Source: an uncultured Planctomycetaceae bacterium (lineage in GTDB: Bacteria; Planctomycetota; Planctomycetia; Pirellulales; Thermoguttaceae). From it: a stretch of 6,935 nt of DNA. Of the stretch, positions 1 to 6,632 are shown piece by piece. A model generated the notes under the pieces. It searched no databases. It was not told where the DNA came from and was given only the letters and a program-made list of their open reading frames with translations. Positions within the stretch are counted from its first letter, which is position 1. The number at the start of each line of letters is the position of its first letter. The DNA lies in contig CAMZHY010000194.1 in the NCBI GenBank assembly GCA_947307005.1, positions 1 through 6,935 on the forward strand. Direction: 5' to 3'. A program made the translations under genes and the position numbers.

Positions 1-2406
1 GTTCTCGCGACGGCGGCGATTTGGACGGCGGCGCAGACGTGTCGCGCCGCGCAGACGCGCGTCGTCATGAAGGACGGGCGGCTCTTTATCGGCTCGATCT
101 TTCCCACCAAAAGCGTGGCTGAGACTTCAGAACAACGCGTGGAGAGAGACTCGTCTCCCGTCCAAACGGAGAAAATTCTTGCCGTCGACGATCAGCTCCG
201 CAGAATTTACATTCCCAAGAATAACGTCGCCGATCTGATCCCCGACGAGGCCGGCTCCGCGTTCGAAGTCTTCAAGATTCCTCAACGCGTCTGCGAGGCG
301 CCGTCGCGACGCATCGCGTCGCTCGGCTCGTGGCGCGCAAGTTCCGATTTCGACAAATTCGGACGTCGAACAATTGTCGCGGGAGGCGTTCCAATCGTTC
401 AAGGAATCACGGAAATCGCGCCGACTTTCATTCGCGTCCAGGGGTTGACACACATGCTCGACATGCGGCTCTCTCCATACGTCGTGCCGCGCGAAACGCT
501 CTCGGCGCTCATGAAGAGTCAGGTCGACGCCAATTCGCTCGAAGACCGGCTCCGCGTCTATCAGTTTTACGTGCAAGCGGCGCTCTACGAACAGGCGGCG
601 GAAGAACTGCAGGAAATTATCGACGACTTTCAAAACGTAGAAGAAAACGGCGCGAGGCTCGACGTCGCGCTCCGACTCGTCAAGCAGATGGCGGCGGAGC
701 GGCTCGTCAACGAGCTCGAATTGCGACGCGCCGCCGGTCAGCATCGAAAAGTTCGCGAACTCCTCGAATCCTTTGACGCCGATCGAGTATCGCCGGAAAA
801 AATCCAAGCGATTCGGAGACTCCGTCGAGAGTGCGAAGCGGAGGACGCGAAACGCGCTCATATCGTCGAACGCCTCAAAGCGCTCCTCGAAACGGTTGAG
901 GACGAAGAACTAAAAAAGGCGGCGAACTCGATCGTCGTCGAAATCGGACGCGAACTCACCCCGAACACGCTCGAACGCTTCGCCGCGTTCGAACAGGCGG
1001 AAATCGACGAGTCGCTCGACGATCAGCGGCGGCTCGCGATCGGATTGAGTTCATGGATTGTCGGAAACGTCGGCGCCGACGAACGTCTCGAGGTCGCCGT
1101 CTCGCTATGGCGGGTGCGCCAACTTACGCGACGCTATCTCCTCGAAACGCGACCGCCGCAACGTCAAGAGCTTTGGGATCAGATACGCTCGGAAGAGGCG
1201 TCGTCGCCGCGCCAGATTAGTCTGATCCTCGCGACGATGAAGCCGCCGAAGAGTCCGCCCCGCTCGGCGAAAGAAACCCCGAGTCAGTATGAGTTGACGG
1301 TTCCGTCCTTCCAATCGGGCAAGACGTTTTCTTACGCCGTCCAGCTTCCGCCGGAATACGATCCGAACCGCAAATATCCGACGGTCGTCTCGCTCGGCGC
1401 CGAACGTTCCAACCCGCTTCAGCAGCTCAACTGGTGGCACGGTCCGTGGACGGAAAAGACGAACGCGCAGGGTAAAACGGTTTACGAACGCTACGGTCAA
1501 GCGGCGCGATACGGCTACATCGTCGTCGCGCCGAAGTGGAACGAGGGCGCGCAAAGCTACGATTTTTCGGCGCTCGCCTGCGCCGCGACGCTTTACTGTC
1601 TGCGCGACGCCCAGCGCGCGTTCTCCATCGACTCCGACCGCGTCTTTCTCGCGGGATTCCAAGGCGGCGCCGACGCCGCGTGGGATATCGCGCTAGGGCG
1701 TCCCGACCTTTGGGCGGGCGTCATCCCGATCTGCGGCGAAGCGAAATATATGACCGCGATCCTGAAGAGAAACGCCGAGTTTGTCCCCGTCTACGGGGTC
1801 GGCGGCGAGCTCGACGGGGGCAAGATCGTCGCGAGTCGCGCGACGCTCGACTGGGGCATGGATTTGTCGAAGCCGTTCGACATGACGTACGTCCTCTTCA
1901 AAGGGCGCGGCGCCGAAACGTTCCCGGAAGAAACGACGCGTCTCTTCGACTGGATGAATATGCGAACGCGCCGATTCTACTCGCGCGACGAGCGCGTCGC
2001 CTATTCCGCGCGTCCGTGGGACAACTTCTTCTGGCAGGCGGAACTCTTTGATTTCAACGAATCGACGATGCTCGACCCCGTTTTTGCGGGCAAGATCGCG
2101 GCGAGCTACCATCCGGCGAAGACGGAGTTCTTCAAGATCGTCAACAACAGCGTCAAAATTCGCTCAAGCGCCGATCGCGGCGTCGTCTTCCTCTCGCCCG
2201 AAATCGTCGATTTTGACCGCAAGATCGAGGTTGTCTTCAACGGCAAGAAACTCACGCCGCAAAACGGAAGAGTCCCCGCTAGCGCGCGCGTCATGCTCGA
2301 GGACGCAAGAACGCGCTGCGATCGCCAACATCCGTTCTGGGCGTCGCTCAACTCAAGACTCCCCGGTCAATACAACGAATGGGACCCCGACGCGGCGCAA
2401 GAATGA
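1..2406 (+). CDS. Exported alpha/beta-hydrolase-like protein, probably catalytically inactive (5' end outside window)
   Basis: Residues are numbered from the ATG at base 67. That ATG is probably internal: the frame is open to base 1, and the 22 codons before it read like the end of a signal peptide (Ala-rich, then CRA-AQ, a plausible signal peptidase I site), followed by VVMKDGRLFIG. Residues about 150-395 are charged and helical, TPR- or coiled-coil-like. Residues about 408-635 resemble a PHB-depolymerase/esterase-type alpha/beta-hydrolase: a YAVQLPPEYDPNRKYP strand entry, YGYIVVAPKW, then DSDRVFLAGFQGGADAAWD. The nucleophile elbow normally reads G-x-S-x-G, but here it is G530-F-Q532-G-G534. 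The candidate acid D583 (GGELDG) is present. The usual GRGHE histidine position reads GRGAE (A616). The tail LEDARTRCDRQHPFWA (744-759) resembles the C-terminus of planctomycete hydrolases as I remember them. The fold assignment is fairly secure; loss of activity is inferred, and the substrate is unknown. The gene converges on the DUF1963 genes. Confidence 0.85.
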   Translation, partial: VLATAAIWTAAQTCRAAQTRVVMKDGRLFIGSIFPTKSVAETSEQRVERDSSPVQTEKILAVDDQLRRIYIPKNNVADLIPDEAGSAFEVFKIPQRVCEAPSRRIASLGSWRASSDFDKFGRRTIVAGGVPIVQGITEIAPTFIRVQGLTHMLDMRLSPYVVPRETLSALMKSQVDANSLEDRLRVYQFYVQAALYEQAAEELQEIIDDFQNVEENGARLDVALRLVKQMAAERLVNELELRRAAGQHRKVRELLESFDADRVSPEKIQAIRRLRRECEAEDAKRAHIVERLKALLETVEDEELKKAANSIVVEIGRELTPNTLERFAAFEQAEIDESLDDQRRLAIGLSSWIVGNVGADERLEVAVSLWRVRQLTRRYLLETRPPQRQELWDQIRSEEASSPRQISLILATMKPPKSPPRSAKETPSQYELTVPSFQSGKTFSYAVQLPPEYDPNRKYPTVVSLGAERSNPLQQLNWWHGPWTEKTNAQGKTVYERYGQAARYGYIVVAPKWNEGAQSYDFSALACAATLYCLRDAQRAFSIDSDRVFLAGFQGGADAAWDIALGRPDLWAGVIPICGEAKYMTAILKRNAEFVPVYGVGGELDGGKIVASRATLDWGMDLSKPFDMTYVLFKGRGAETFPEETTRLFDWMNMRTRRFYSRDERVAYSARPWDNFFWQAELFDFNESTMLDPVFAGKIAASYHPAKTEFFKIVNNSVKIRSSADRGVVFLSPEIVDFDRKIEVVFNGKKLTPQNGRVPASARVMLEDARTRCDRQHPFWASLNSRLPGQYNEWDPDAAQE

Positions 2407-2425
2407 CGAAGGACGGCGGCTCGCG

Positions 2426-3397
2426 TCAATCGAACTGTAAAATGAGCCATGTATTGTCGAAATTACAGTTCCGCAAGTCTTCTTTCCTAATCCAGAAATA
2501 AAGGCGTCCGCAGTCGCCAAAACACAGGTCAAAGTCCTCGCCCTCATAAGACTCCAGCTGAAAGAGCAACGTCCAGTCTTTGGCGGCTTCTTCTATTTCC
2601 AGTCTTTCCTCCGGATCGAGACAAGGAAGACGCTCCGTTATATCGAATCCCCGCGTAACGTATTCGCAATCCTCCTCCATCGGATCCTCGAAGACGTCCG
2701 GGTAACCCAGTAATTTGAAACCGATTTCATCATCGTCTTCTCCCAGACCGAATTCGTTGAGACATTCTTCGTAAAAATCGGAGTCGACTTCGTCGTCTTC
2801 GTCGTCGAAATCAACGTATCTCTCGTACGCGTCAAACACAGGCAAACTGGGACGACGCTTAAACTCTAGGGCGTATTCAGGAATGAGAAAATCTTCGTCA
2901 AGGTCGTTGGGAGGAACGGCAAACGTAAGATTCGACTCTTCGGGAAAGTAAAAAACTCTCGCACAGCCCTTTTCCTTCGGATCGCACCCACTCCATGTCT
3001 CCCCTATCGTGTAGAAGAAGCAGAGCGTTCCAGATTTGGGCAAAAGATTATCCTCGTCAAGAGCCGCGACGTCCTTCAGATTGATTTGAGCCAGAAACGA
3101 CAGAGGGTCTCCAATAGCTTCTTCTATCTGAGGTTCTGATTCACAACTATCTTCTTCTATTCGTTTTTTTTTCGATGGAAAGAAGAGACTCAACCAACTG
3201 ATTCTCTTTCTATTTTTTCGCTCCTTCCTATAAGAAAAGCGGGGCCACTCGAAATCGGCTGGAACGGCGGGCATGCCGCCGAACCTACTGACTCGAACGT
3301 CAAGAGGCGCGTCTGGTTTGACGAGAGAAAATCTGACTTCATTCTTAACGATTTCTTTCAGTTTACTCAAAAACTCTTCTCTTTTCGCGGAATCCAC
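2426..3397 (-). CDS. DUF1963/YwqG family protein, copy B (downstream paralogue)
   Basis: A 323-residue cytoplasmic protein with no signal peptide. Family hallmarks seen: LVKPDAPLDV and FGGMPAVPADFEWP near the N-terminus, PLSFLAQINLKDVAALD (98-114), LLGYPD (229-234), and the C-terminal block FGDCGRLYFWIRKEDL with WLILQ. These match DUF1963 (YwqG-like), whose biochemical role is not established. It is a tandem paralogue of the gene at 3512-4441: 32 of the first 52 and 39 of the last 53 residues are identical. The start is GTG; the paralogue aligns without a gap from that residue, and an AGGTG lies 5 bases upstream. Residues 54-97 differ from the paralogue: they are 22 residues longer and carry a Lys/Arg-rich stretch including an in-frame A9 run. 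An acidic stretch occupies about 196-206. Codon use is visibly more AT-rich, with AGA/AGG arginines, than in the flanking large genes. Family assignment is firm; function is unknown. Confidence 0.9.
   Translation of the reverse strand: MDSAKREEFLSKLKEIVKNEVRFSLVKPDAPLDVRVSRFGGMPAVPADFEWPRFSYRKERKNRKRISWLSLFFPSKKKRIEEDSCESEPQIEEAIGDPLSFLAQINLKDVAALDEDNLLPKSGTLCFFYTIGETWSGCDPKEKGCARVFYFPEESNLTFAVPPNDLDEDFLIPEYALEFKRRPSLPVFDAYERYVDFDDEDDEVDSDFYEECLNEFGLGEDDDEIGFKLLGYPDVFEDPMEEDCEYVTRGFDITERLPCLDPEERLEIEEAAKDWTLLFQLESYEGEDFDLCFGDCGRLYFWIRKEDLRNCNFDNTWLILQFD
3164..3172 (-). repeat. A9 homopolymer inside DUF1963 copy B
   Basis: Nine consecutive A residues on the coding strand encode three lysines (SKKKR, residues 75-79) in frame. 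The run lies in the basic insertion absent from the paralogue. Runs of this length are prone to polymerase or replication slippage. Slippage here would truncate the protein before its conserved core, but nothing in the window shows that it happens. Confidence 0.6.
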
Positions 3398-3402
3398 TTT
3401 TA

Positions 3403-3407
3403 CACCT
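3403..3407 (-). promoter_or_regulatory. Ribosome binding site for DUF1963 copy B (supports GTG start)
   Basis: On the minus strand AGGTG stands 5 bases before the GTG at 3397. The frame stays open for about 36 more codons upstream and includes CTG, GTT and GTC codons, so the start is not obvious from the frame alone. The Shine-Dalgarno-like match and the gap-free N-terminal alignment with copy A together favour this GTG. Confidence 0.55.
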
Positions 3408-3452
3408 GCGTCGTCAGAATTAAGTAGAAAGGATTGTCGAAGGCAACCGGTT

Positions 3453-3480
3453 GGCGCGACGCGATTATCCGCGCCGCGCC
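3453..3480 (-). other. GC-rich perfect hairpin between the two DUF1963 genes
   Basis: On the minus strand, arm GGCGCGGCGCGG, loop ATAA and arm TCGCGTCGCGCC form a 12-pair stem (10 Watson-Crick pairs plus two G-T pairs). It sits 31 bases downstream of the copy A stop and about 55 bases upstream of the copy B GTG. No T-run follows on either strand, so it is not a textbook intrinsic terminator. It could be an attenuator, an RNA-processing or stability element, or a dispersed palindromic repeat. A 10-base palindrome, CAACCGGTTG (3444-3453), directly abuts it. The structure is seen in the sequence; the function is inference. Confidence 0.5.
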
Positions 3481-3511
3481 AGAAAAGCAGAGGAGGAACG
3501 ACGTCTTAGAA

Positions 3512-4441
3512 TCAGTAGCATTGCAAAATGAGCCACGTCTTATCGAAATTACAATTCCGCAAATCTTCCTTCTTAATCCAGAAGTAGATATAGCCGCAAT
3601 CGCAAAACATCAGATCGAAGTCTTCTTCGTCGACTGTTCCCATCTGGAAGAGCAGCGTCCAATCTTTAGCGGCTTTCTCAATTTCCGCCTCTTCTTCCTC
3701 CTCAAGATCGGGACGCTTAGATCCCATGGAGTAGCCGCGCGTCGCGTATTCGCACTCTTCTTCCATCGAGTTCTGAATAACGTCGGGGTAGCCCAAAAGT
3801 TTGGTCTTATCTTCTTCTTCCAACTCGTCTTCTTCGTACCCCAACTCGACGCGGCAGTCGTTGAAGGCGTTTTCTTCATCGTCTTCGTCCTCGTCGTCCT
3901 CATCGTCGTCGCACTCGAAATCGACAAACTCGTCGTACTGGTAGAAGCCGGGAAGACTTACGTGCTTATTGAACTCAATCGCGTATTCGGGAAAACGACA
4001 GTCTTCTTCGAGTTCTTCGGGATATTCGGCGATCGACAACGCGGATTCGTCTGGGAAATAGAAAACGCGCGAACTTCCGGCGTCTTTGGGATCGAATCCC
4101 CACTGCATCGTGTTCAGTTCGTAAAAGAAACTGAGAACTCCCGTTTTGGGCAACAGGTTTTCTTCGTCGAGCGCCGCGACGTCCTTCAGGTTGATTTGAG
4201 CCAGAAACGACAGGGGCAAGGTCACAGGCTCGTCGCTTCTATTCGGCGCCTTTCCGACGTATTCCGAGAACTTGAACGTATACTCAGGCCAAACGAAATC
4301 GGGCGGAACAGCGGGCTTCCCCCCGATTCTACTCGCGCAAACGCCGAGCGGCGCGTCGGGTTTCACGAGCGTCGTTTTGATTTCATTCTTGGCGATAGCC
4401 TTCAGTTTGTTCAGCAGTTCTTGCTTCTTCTCGGGTTTCAT
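3512..4441 (-). CDS. DUF1963/YwqG family protein, copy A (upstream paralogue)
   Basis: A 309-residue cytoplasmic protein of the DUF1963 (YwqG-like) family, function not established. Recognisable blocks: LVKPDAPLGV and IGGKPAVPPDFVWP (25-52), PLSFLAQINLKDVAALD (76-92), FDPKDAG (116-122), RVFYFPDES (125-133), LLGYPDVIQ (215-223), MEEECEYATRG (226-236), DWTLLFQM and the C-terminal YFWIKKEDL/WLILQ block. ATG start with AAAGGAG seven bases upstream. The protein is strongly acidic, with an uninterrupted D/E run at about 178-190 and further Glu-rich runs at 203-210 and 246-251. It lies 77 bases after the glycoside hydrolase stop on the same strand, so it may be co-transcribed; no convincing -35/-10 pair was seen in that gap. 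Copy B follows after 114 bases. Tandem acidic paralogues recall immunity-gene arrays, but no toxin gene is visible and that reading is speculative. Confidence 0.92.
   Translation of the reverse strand: MKPEKKQELLNKLKAIAKNEIKTTLVKPDAPLGVCASRIGGKPAVPPDFVWPEYTFKFSEYVGKAPNRSDEPVTLPLSFLAQINLKDVAALDEENLLPKTGVLSFFYELNTMQWGFDPKDAGSSRVFYFPDESALSIAEYPEELEEDCRFPEYAIEFNKHVSLPGFYQYDEFVDFECDDDEDDEDEDDEENAFNDCRVELGYEEDELEEEDKTKLLGYPDVIQNSMEEECEYATRGYSMGSKRPDLEEEEEAEIEKAAKDWTLLFQMGTVDEEDFDLMFCDCGYIYFWIKKEDLRNCNFDKTWLILQCY
3872..3916 (-). repeat. Imperfect GAN triplet tract encoding an acidic run
   Basis: On the coding strand this stretch of copy A is almost entirely GAN codons (GAC, GAT, GAG, GAA), giving the D/E run at residues about 176-190. 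The equivalent place in copy B is also acidic (DFDDEDDEVDSD) but shorter and interrupted. Triplet slippage followed by codon drift is a likely origin. Read antisense, the tract produces a false run of V/L/I/F that imitates a membrane segment. Confidence 0.55.
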
Positions 4442-4448
4442 AAGATCG

Positions 4449-4455
4449 CTCCTTT
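4449..4455 (-). promoter_or_regulatory. Ribosome binding site for DUF1963 copy A
   Basis: AAAGGAG on the minus strand lies seven bases before the ATG at 4441. The match and spacing are good, which fixes the start and allows independent translation of this gene. Confidence 0.75.
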
Positions 4456-4518
4456 GAAGTCGGGTTATCGTAAAAATGGAGTTCGACGTCGTCGGTTCCG
4501 ATCAGTCAAAATGGTCTT

Positions 4519-6618
4519 TCACCGAAAGGAAAAGATCGTCGTTTCATGCGGCGCGAGTTTGACTCGGAAAAGAGTCGGCGCGTCGGCGTCGCGCTCGAGA
4601 GTGATAATCTCGCCCGTCTTCGGGTTCCATTCGCGGACGGGAACGACTCCGTCGTCTGCGGCAAAGGTCGTCCAAACGTCGATCGGATCAGCCTCTTCGT
4701 TGAAGAGGAAATAGAAATCGACGCCGCGTTTAACGACATGTCGCGCGCGAAGCCCGGGCGCGAGGGATGGAAACGCGGGCGTCAGTTCGCCCTTAAGAGC
4801 GTTTTCCGACGCGATCGTCGCGACGTCGATTCCGGAGGAGCGTCGAACGAACGCAAGGATCGCGTCGCCGTTTTCCACGACGACAGGCTTGACGGACGAC
4901 GAATCGAAACGCTTCGCGTCGTTCGGAAGGCACGCGAGACGCCCAGTCGCCGCCGCTTTTTCGAGCGCGGAGAGCGATTCCTCCGTCGCGACGCGGGGGG
5001 GAGTCAGGAGCGTGTTATAGCTTGCCGTCGGAAGTTCGATCAGCGGCTCAGGGTCGGTCTTAAACAGAGCGTCGTTTAAGAACCGCGTTTCGAGATAGTT
5101 GAAATCGAGTTGGTTGCGCATGAGCTCGCGCGTCATCCATACGGACGCGACCCCAGAATCGACGAGAATCGCCGTCGGCGCGACGACCCGCGAATCCGTA
5201 TTGAGCCAACAGAGTCGCGCGCAGTAATCCGCGAACGTCTTATAGCCGTCCCACCATGCGGAATGCGGTCCGACGTCGGGCGGACGTTCTTCCCACCGCG
5301 GCCCGCGAATCGAGTAGTAAAACGCGTGCGGCACGAACATATTCTGACCGCGAACAACGCACCAGTTAATGAGCCATTCGCACTCCTCAAGGGTCAATTC
5401 GTGACCGTAGGCGCCGAATATCTCATTCAAATTGCGCCGCGCCCCGTTGTGCAACGCCGCGCTCGACGCGACCTTCGCCATCGGCGAATGGGTCGAATCG
5501 AACGCCTTTGCGCCCGGTTCGATATAGCGCCAGACGATATCCTGACCGGGAATCTGAAACTTATTCAGAACGCCAATGTCGCCCGAGCCTTCAGGATGTC
5601 CGCAGAGCTTCGTCCTATGCTCGACGCACCACGACGAGATGCGGTCGTAATAAATCTCCTCAAGCGCAAGTTGAACCGCCTTGTTGTAGCGAGCGCGAAT
5701 CGTTGGACTCTCGGGAGAAACGTTTTCCCAAAGTTCGCGCAGATGGGGTCGAAAATCGATCCCGCCGTAACGATTGATAACGTCAAGAGAACGCAGACTT
5801 CCGTTCTTCATGCCGCCCATCGCGCCGCGTCCGAGAATCGACGGCTCGTCCGTAAAGATTCCAACGACCACGCCTTCTTTGAAGAACTCTTCAAACTCGT
5901 CGTAAAAGCGTTGATAAACGAGTCGAATAAACGCGTCGACCGCGGGCGCGTAGAGCAGATCGGCGGCGGGCGGCGAAAACTCTCGAGGGTTCTTCGATTC
6001 GTCGCCAATATAGTGCAATCCGCGAATCACGCCCCCAGACGGCGCGTCGTAGATTTTAACCGTCTCGCCCTTTTCGTTTTTGTACTCGTCGACAAATATC
6101 CAGTCGTCCTGAACGCGGTTGCGCGGTTCGCGTTGGGTTCCGTCGGCGTTGAAAATAACGCGGACAAATCCACGCGCCGCGTTCTCGGGATTCTCGGCGA
6201 CGACCTGCCCCGCCGACGACCCGGAAGGATACATTCCTTCGTCGTAGAGGATTACAAACATCCCGCGCCGCCGCGCTTCTTCAAGCGCAAACCGCATTGC
6301 GGCAAGGAGTTTTGGGCTCATCCATCCAGAATCTTCGGGAAGTCCGATCCTTGGATGAATCGTAAAACCGTGAACGCCATGACGCTCAAAATCCTCGATT
6401 TGTCGAGCAATTTCGTCGTTCGACAGTTCGTCGTTCCAAAACCAGAACGGTAAAAGCGTAAACTCGCGAGGAGGTTCGCGGAACTCGTCTTCCAGCGAGG
6501 TCGAAACCTGTGAAGAAGCGTCGTCGCCCCGCGTCGCAGTCGGAGCGCTAAGTCCGACAATCGTCGCCAGCGCGACCGCGGCAAAGACGGCTAATCGTAA
6601 CGTCGCGTCGTTTTTCAT
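4519..6618 (-). CDS. Secreted glycoside hydrolase, GH106-like (alpha-L-rhamnosidase-type fold)
   Basis: A 699-residue protein with a Sec-type signal peptide: basic start, hydrophobic LAVFAAVALATIVGL (residues 9-23) and an Ala-rich cleavage region near 26-31. The mature start carries signatures of the GH106-like TIM-barrel group: LLPFWFWNDELSNDEIARQI (55-74), GVHGFTIHPRIGLP (81-94) and FVILYDEGMYPSGSSAGQ (121-138). Candidate acid residues are E258 in GIFTDEPS and E399 in LNEIFGAYGHELT; both are inferred from motif shape. YKTFADYCARLCWLNTDSRV (459-478) resembles the region that closes the barrel. The C-terminus (about 630-699, ending in a WNPKTGEI...HETTIFSF pattern) looks like a beta-sandwich. 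It is shorter than many GH106 enzymes, which carry extra beta-domains. It probably acts outside the cytoplasm on a plant or host glycan. The sugar specificity cannot be read from sequence; a related uncharacterised family is the alternative. Start: ATG with AGGAG nine bases upstream, 12 bases after the oxidoreductase stop. Confidence 0.85.
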   Translation of the reverse strand: MKNDATLRLAVFAAVALATIVGLSAPTATRGDDASSQVSTSLEDEFREPPREFTLLPFWFWNDELSNDEIARQIEDFERHGVHGFTIHPRIGLPEDSGWMSPKLLAAMRFALEEARRRGMFVILYDEGMYPSGSSAGQVVAENPENAARGFVRVIFNADGTQREPRNRVQDDWIFVDEYKNEKGETVKIYDAPSGGVIRGLHYIGDESKNPREFSPPAADLLYAPAVDAFIRLVYQRFYDEFEEFFKEGVVVGIFTDEPSILGRGAMGGMKNGSLRSLDVINRYGGIDFRPHLRELWENVSPESPTIRARYNKAVQLALEEIYYDRISSWCVEHRTKLCGHPEGSGDIGVLNKFQIPGQDIVWRYIEPGAKAFDSTHSPMAKVASSAALHNGARRNLNEIFGAYGHELTLEECEWLINWCVVRGQNMFVPHAFYYSIRGPRWEERPPDVGPHSAWWDGYKTFADYCARLCWLNTDSRVVAPTAILVDSGVASVWMTRELMRNQLDFNYLETRFLNDALFKTDPEPLIELPTASYNTLLTPPRVATEESLSALEKAAATGRLACLPNDAKRFDSSSVKPVVVENGDAILAFVRRSSGIDVATIASENALKGELTPAFPSLAPGLRARHVVKRGVDFYFLFNEEADPIDVWTTFAADDGVVPVREWNPKTGEIITLERDADAPTLFRVKLAPHETTIFSFR

Positions 6619-6627
6619 CCCCGTTGA

Positions 6628-6632
6628 CTCCT
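6628..6632 (-). promoter_or_regulatory. Ribosome binding site of the glycoside hydrolase, overlapping the upstream stop codon
   Basis: On the minus strand TAGGAG joins the TAG stop of the oxidoreductase (6631-6633) with the AGGAG Shine-Dalgarno of the glycoside hydrolase, nine bases before its ATG. This arrangement favours re-initiation by terminating ribosomes and links expression of the two genes. Confidence 0.75.

Noticed and set aside
127..861. Minus-strand open frame (244 codons) opposite the hydrolase-like gene
   Set aside because: It is an Arg/Phe-rich shadow without motifs; the plus strand has coherent protein features throughout.
2387..2427. Inverted repeat GACGCG / CGCGTC spanning the convergent stops
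   Set aside because: It has only six pairs with a loop of about 29 bases and no T-tract. This is expected by chance in DNA rich in CG and GACG words, so it is not called a terminator.
3489..3496. AGGAGG-like Shine-Dalgarno on the plus strand
   Set aside because: No suitable start codon or open frame with protein-like content follows at the right spacing. Both adjacent genes are on the other strand.
4442..4518. Possible promoter (TTGACT-like and TACGAT-like boxes) upstream of DUF1963 copy A
   Set aside because: The two boxes are separated by about 31 bases, too far for a standard sigma-70-type promoter. No other convincing pair was seen.
3434..4714. Long plus-strand open frame (426 codons) with a hydrophobic, membrane-like stretch
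   Set aside because: It lies antisense to DUF1963 copy A and runs into the glycoside hydrolase gene. The V/L/I/F run is the reverse reading of GAN codons. It begins at TTG and shows no family motif.
5110..6453. Long plus-strand open frame (447 codons) inside the glycoside hydrolase gene
   Set aside because: It is Arg-rich with no recognisable domain and is fully antisense to a gene with a signal peptide and clear enzyme motifs. It is a by-product of GC-biased codons.
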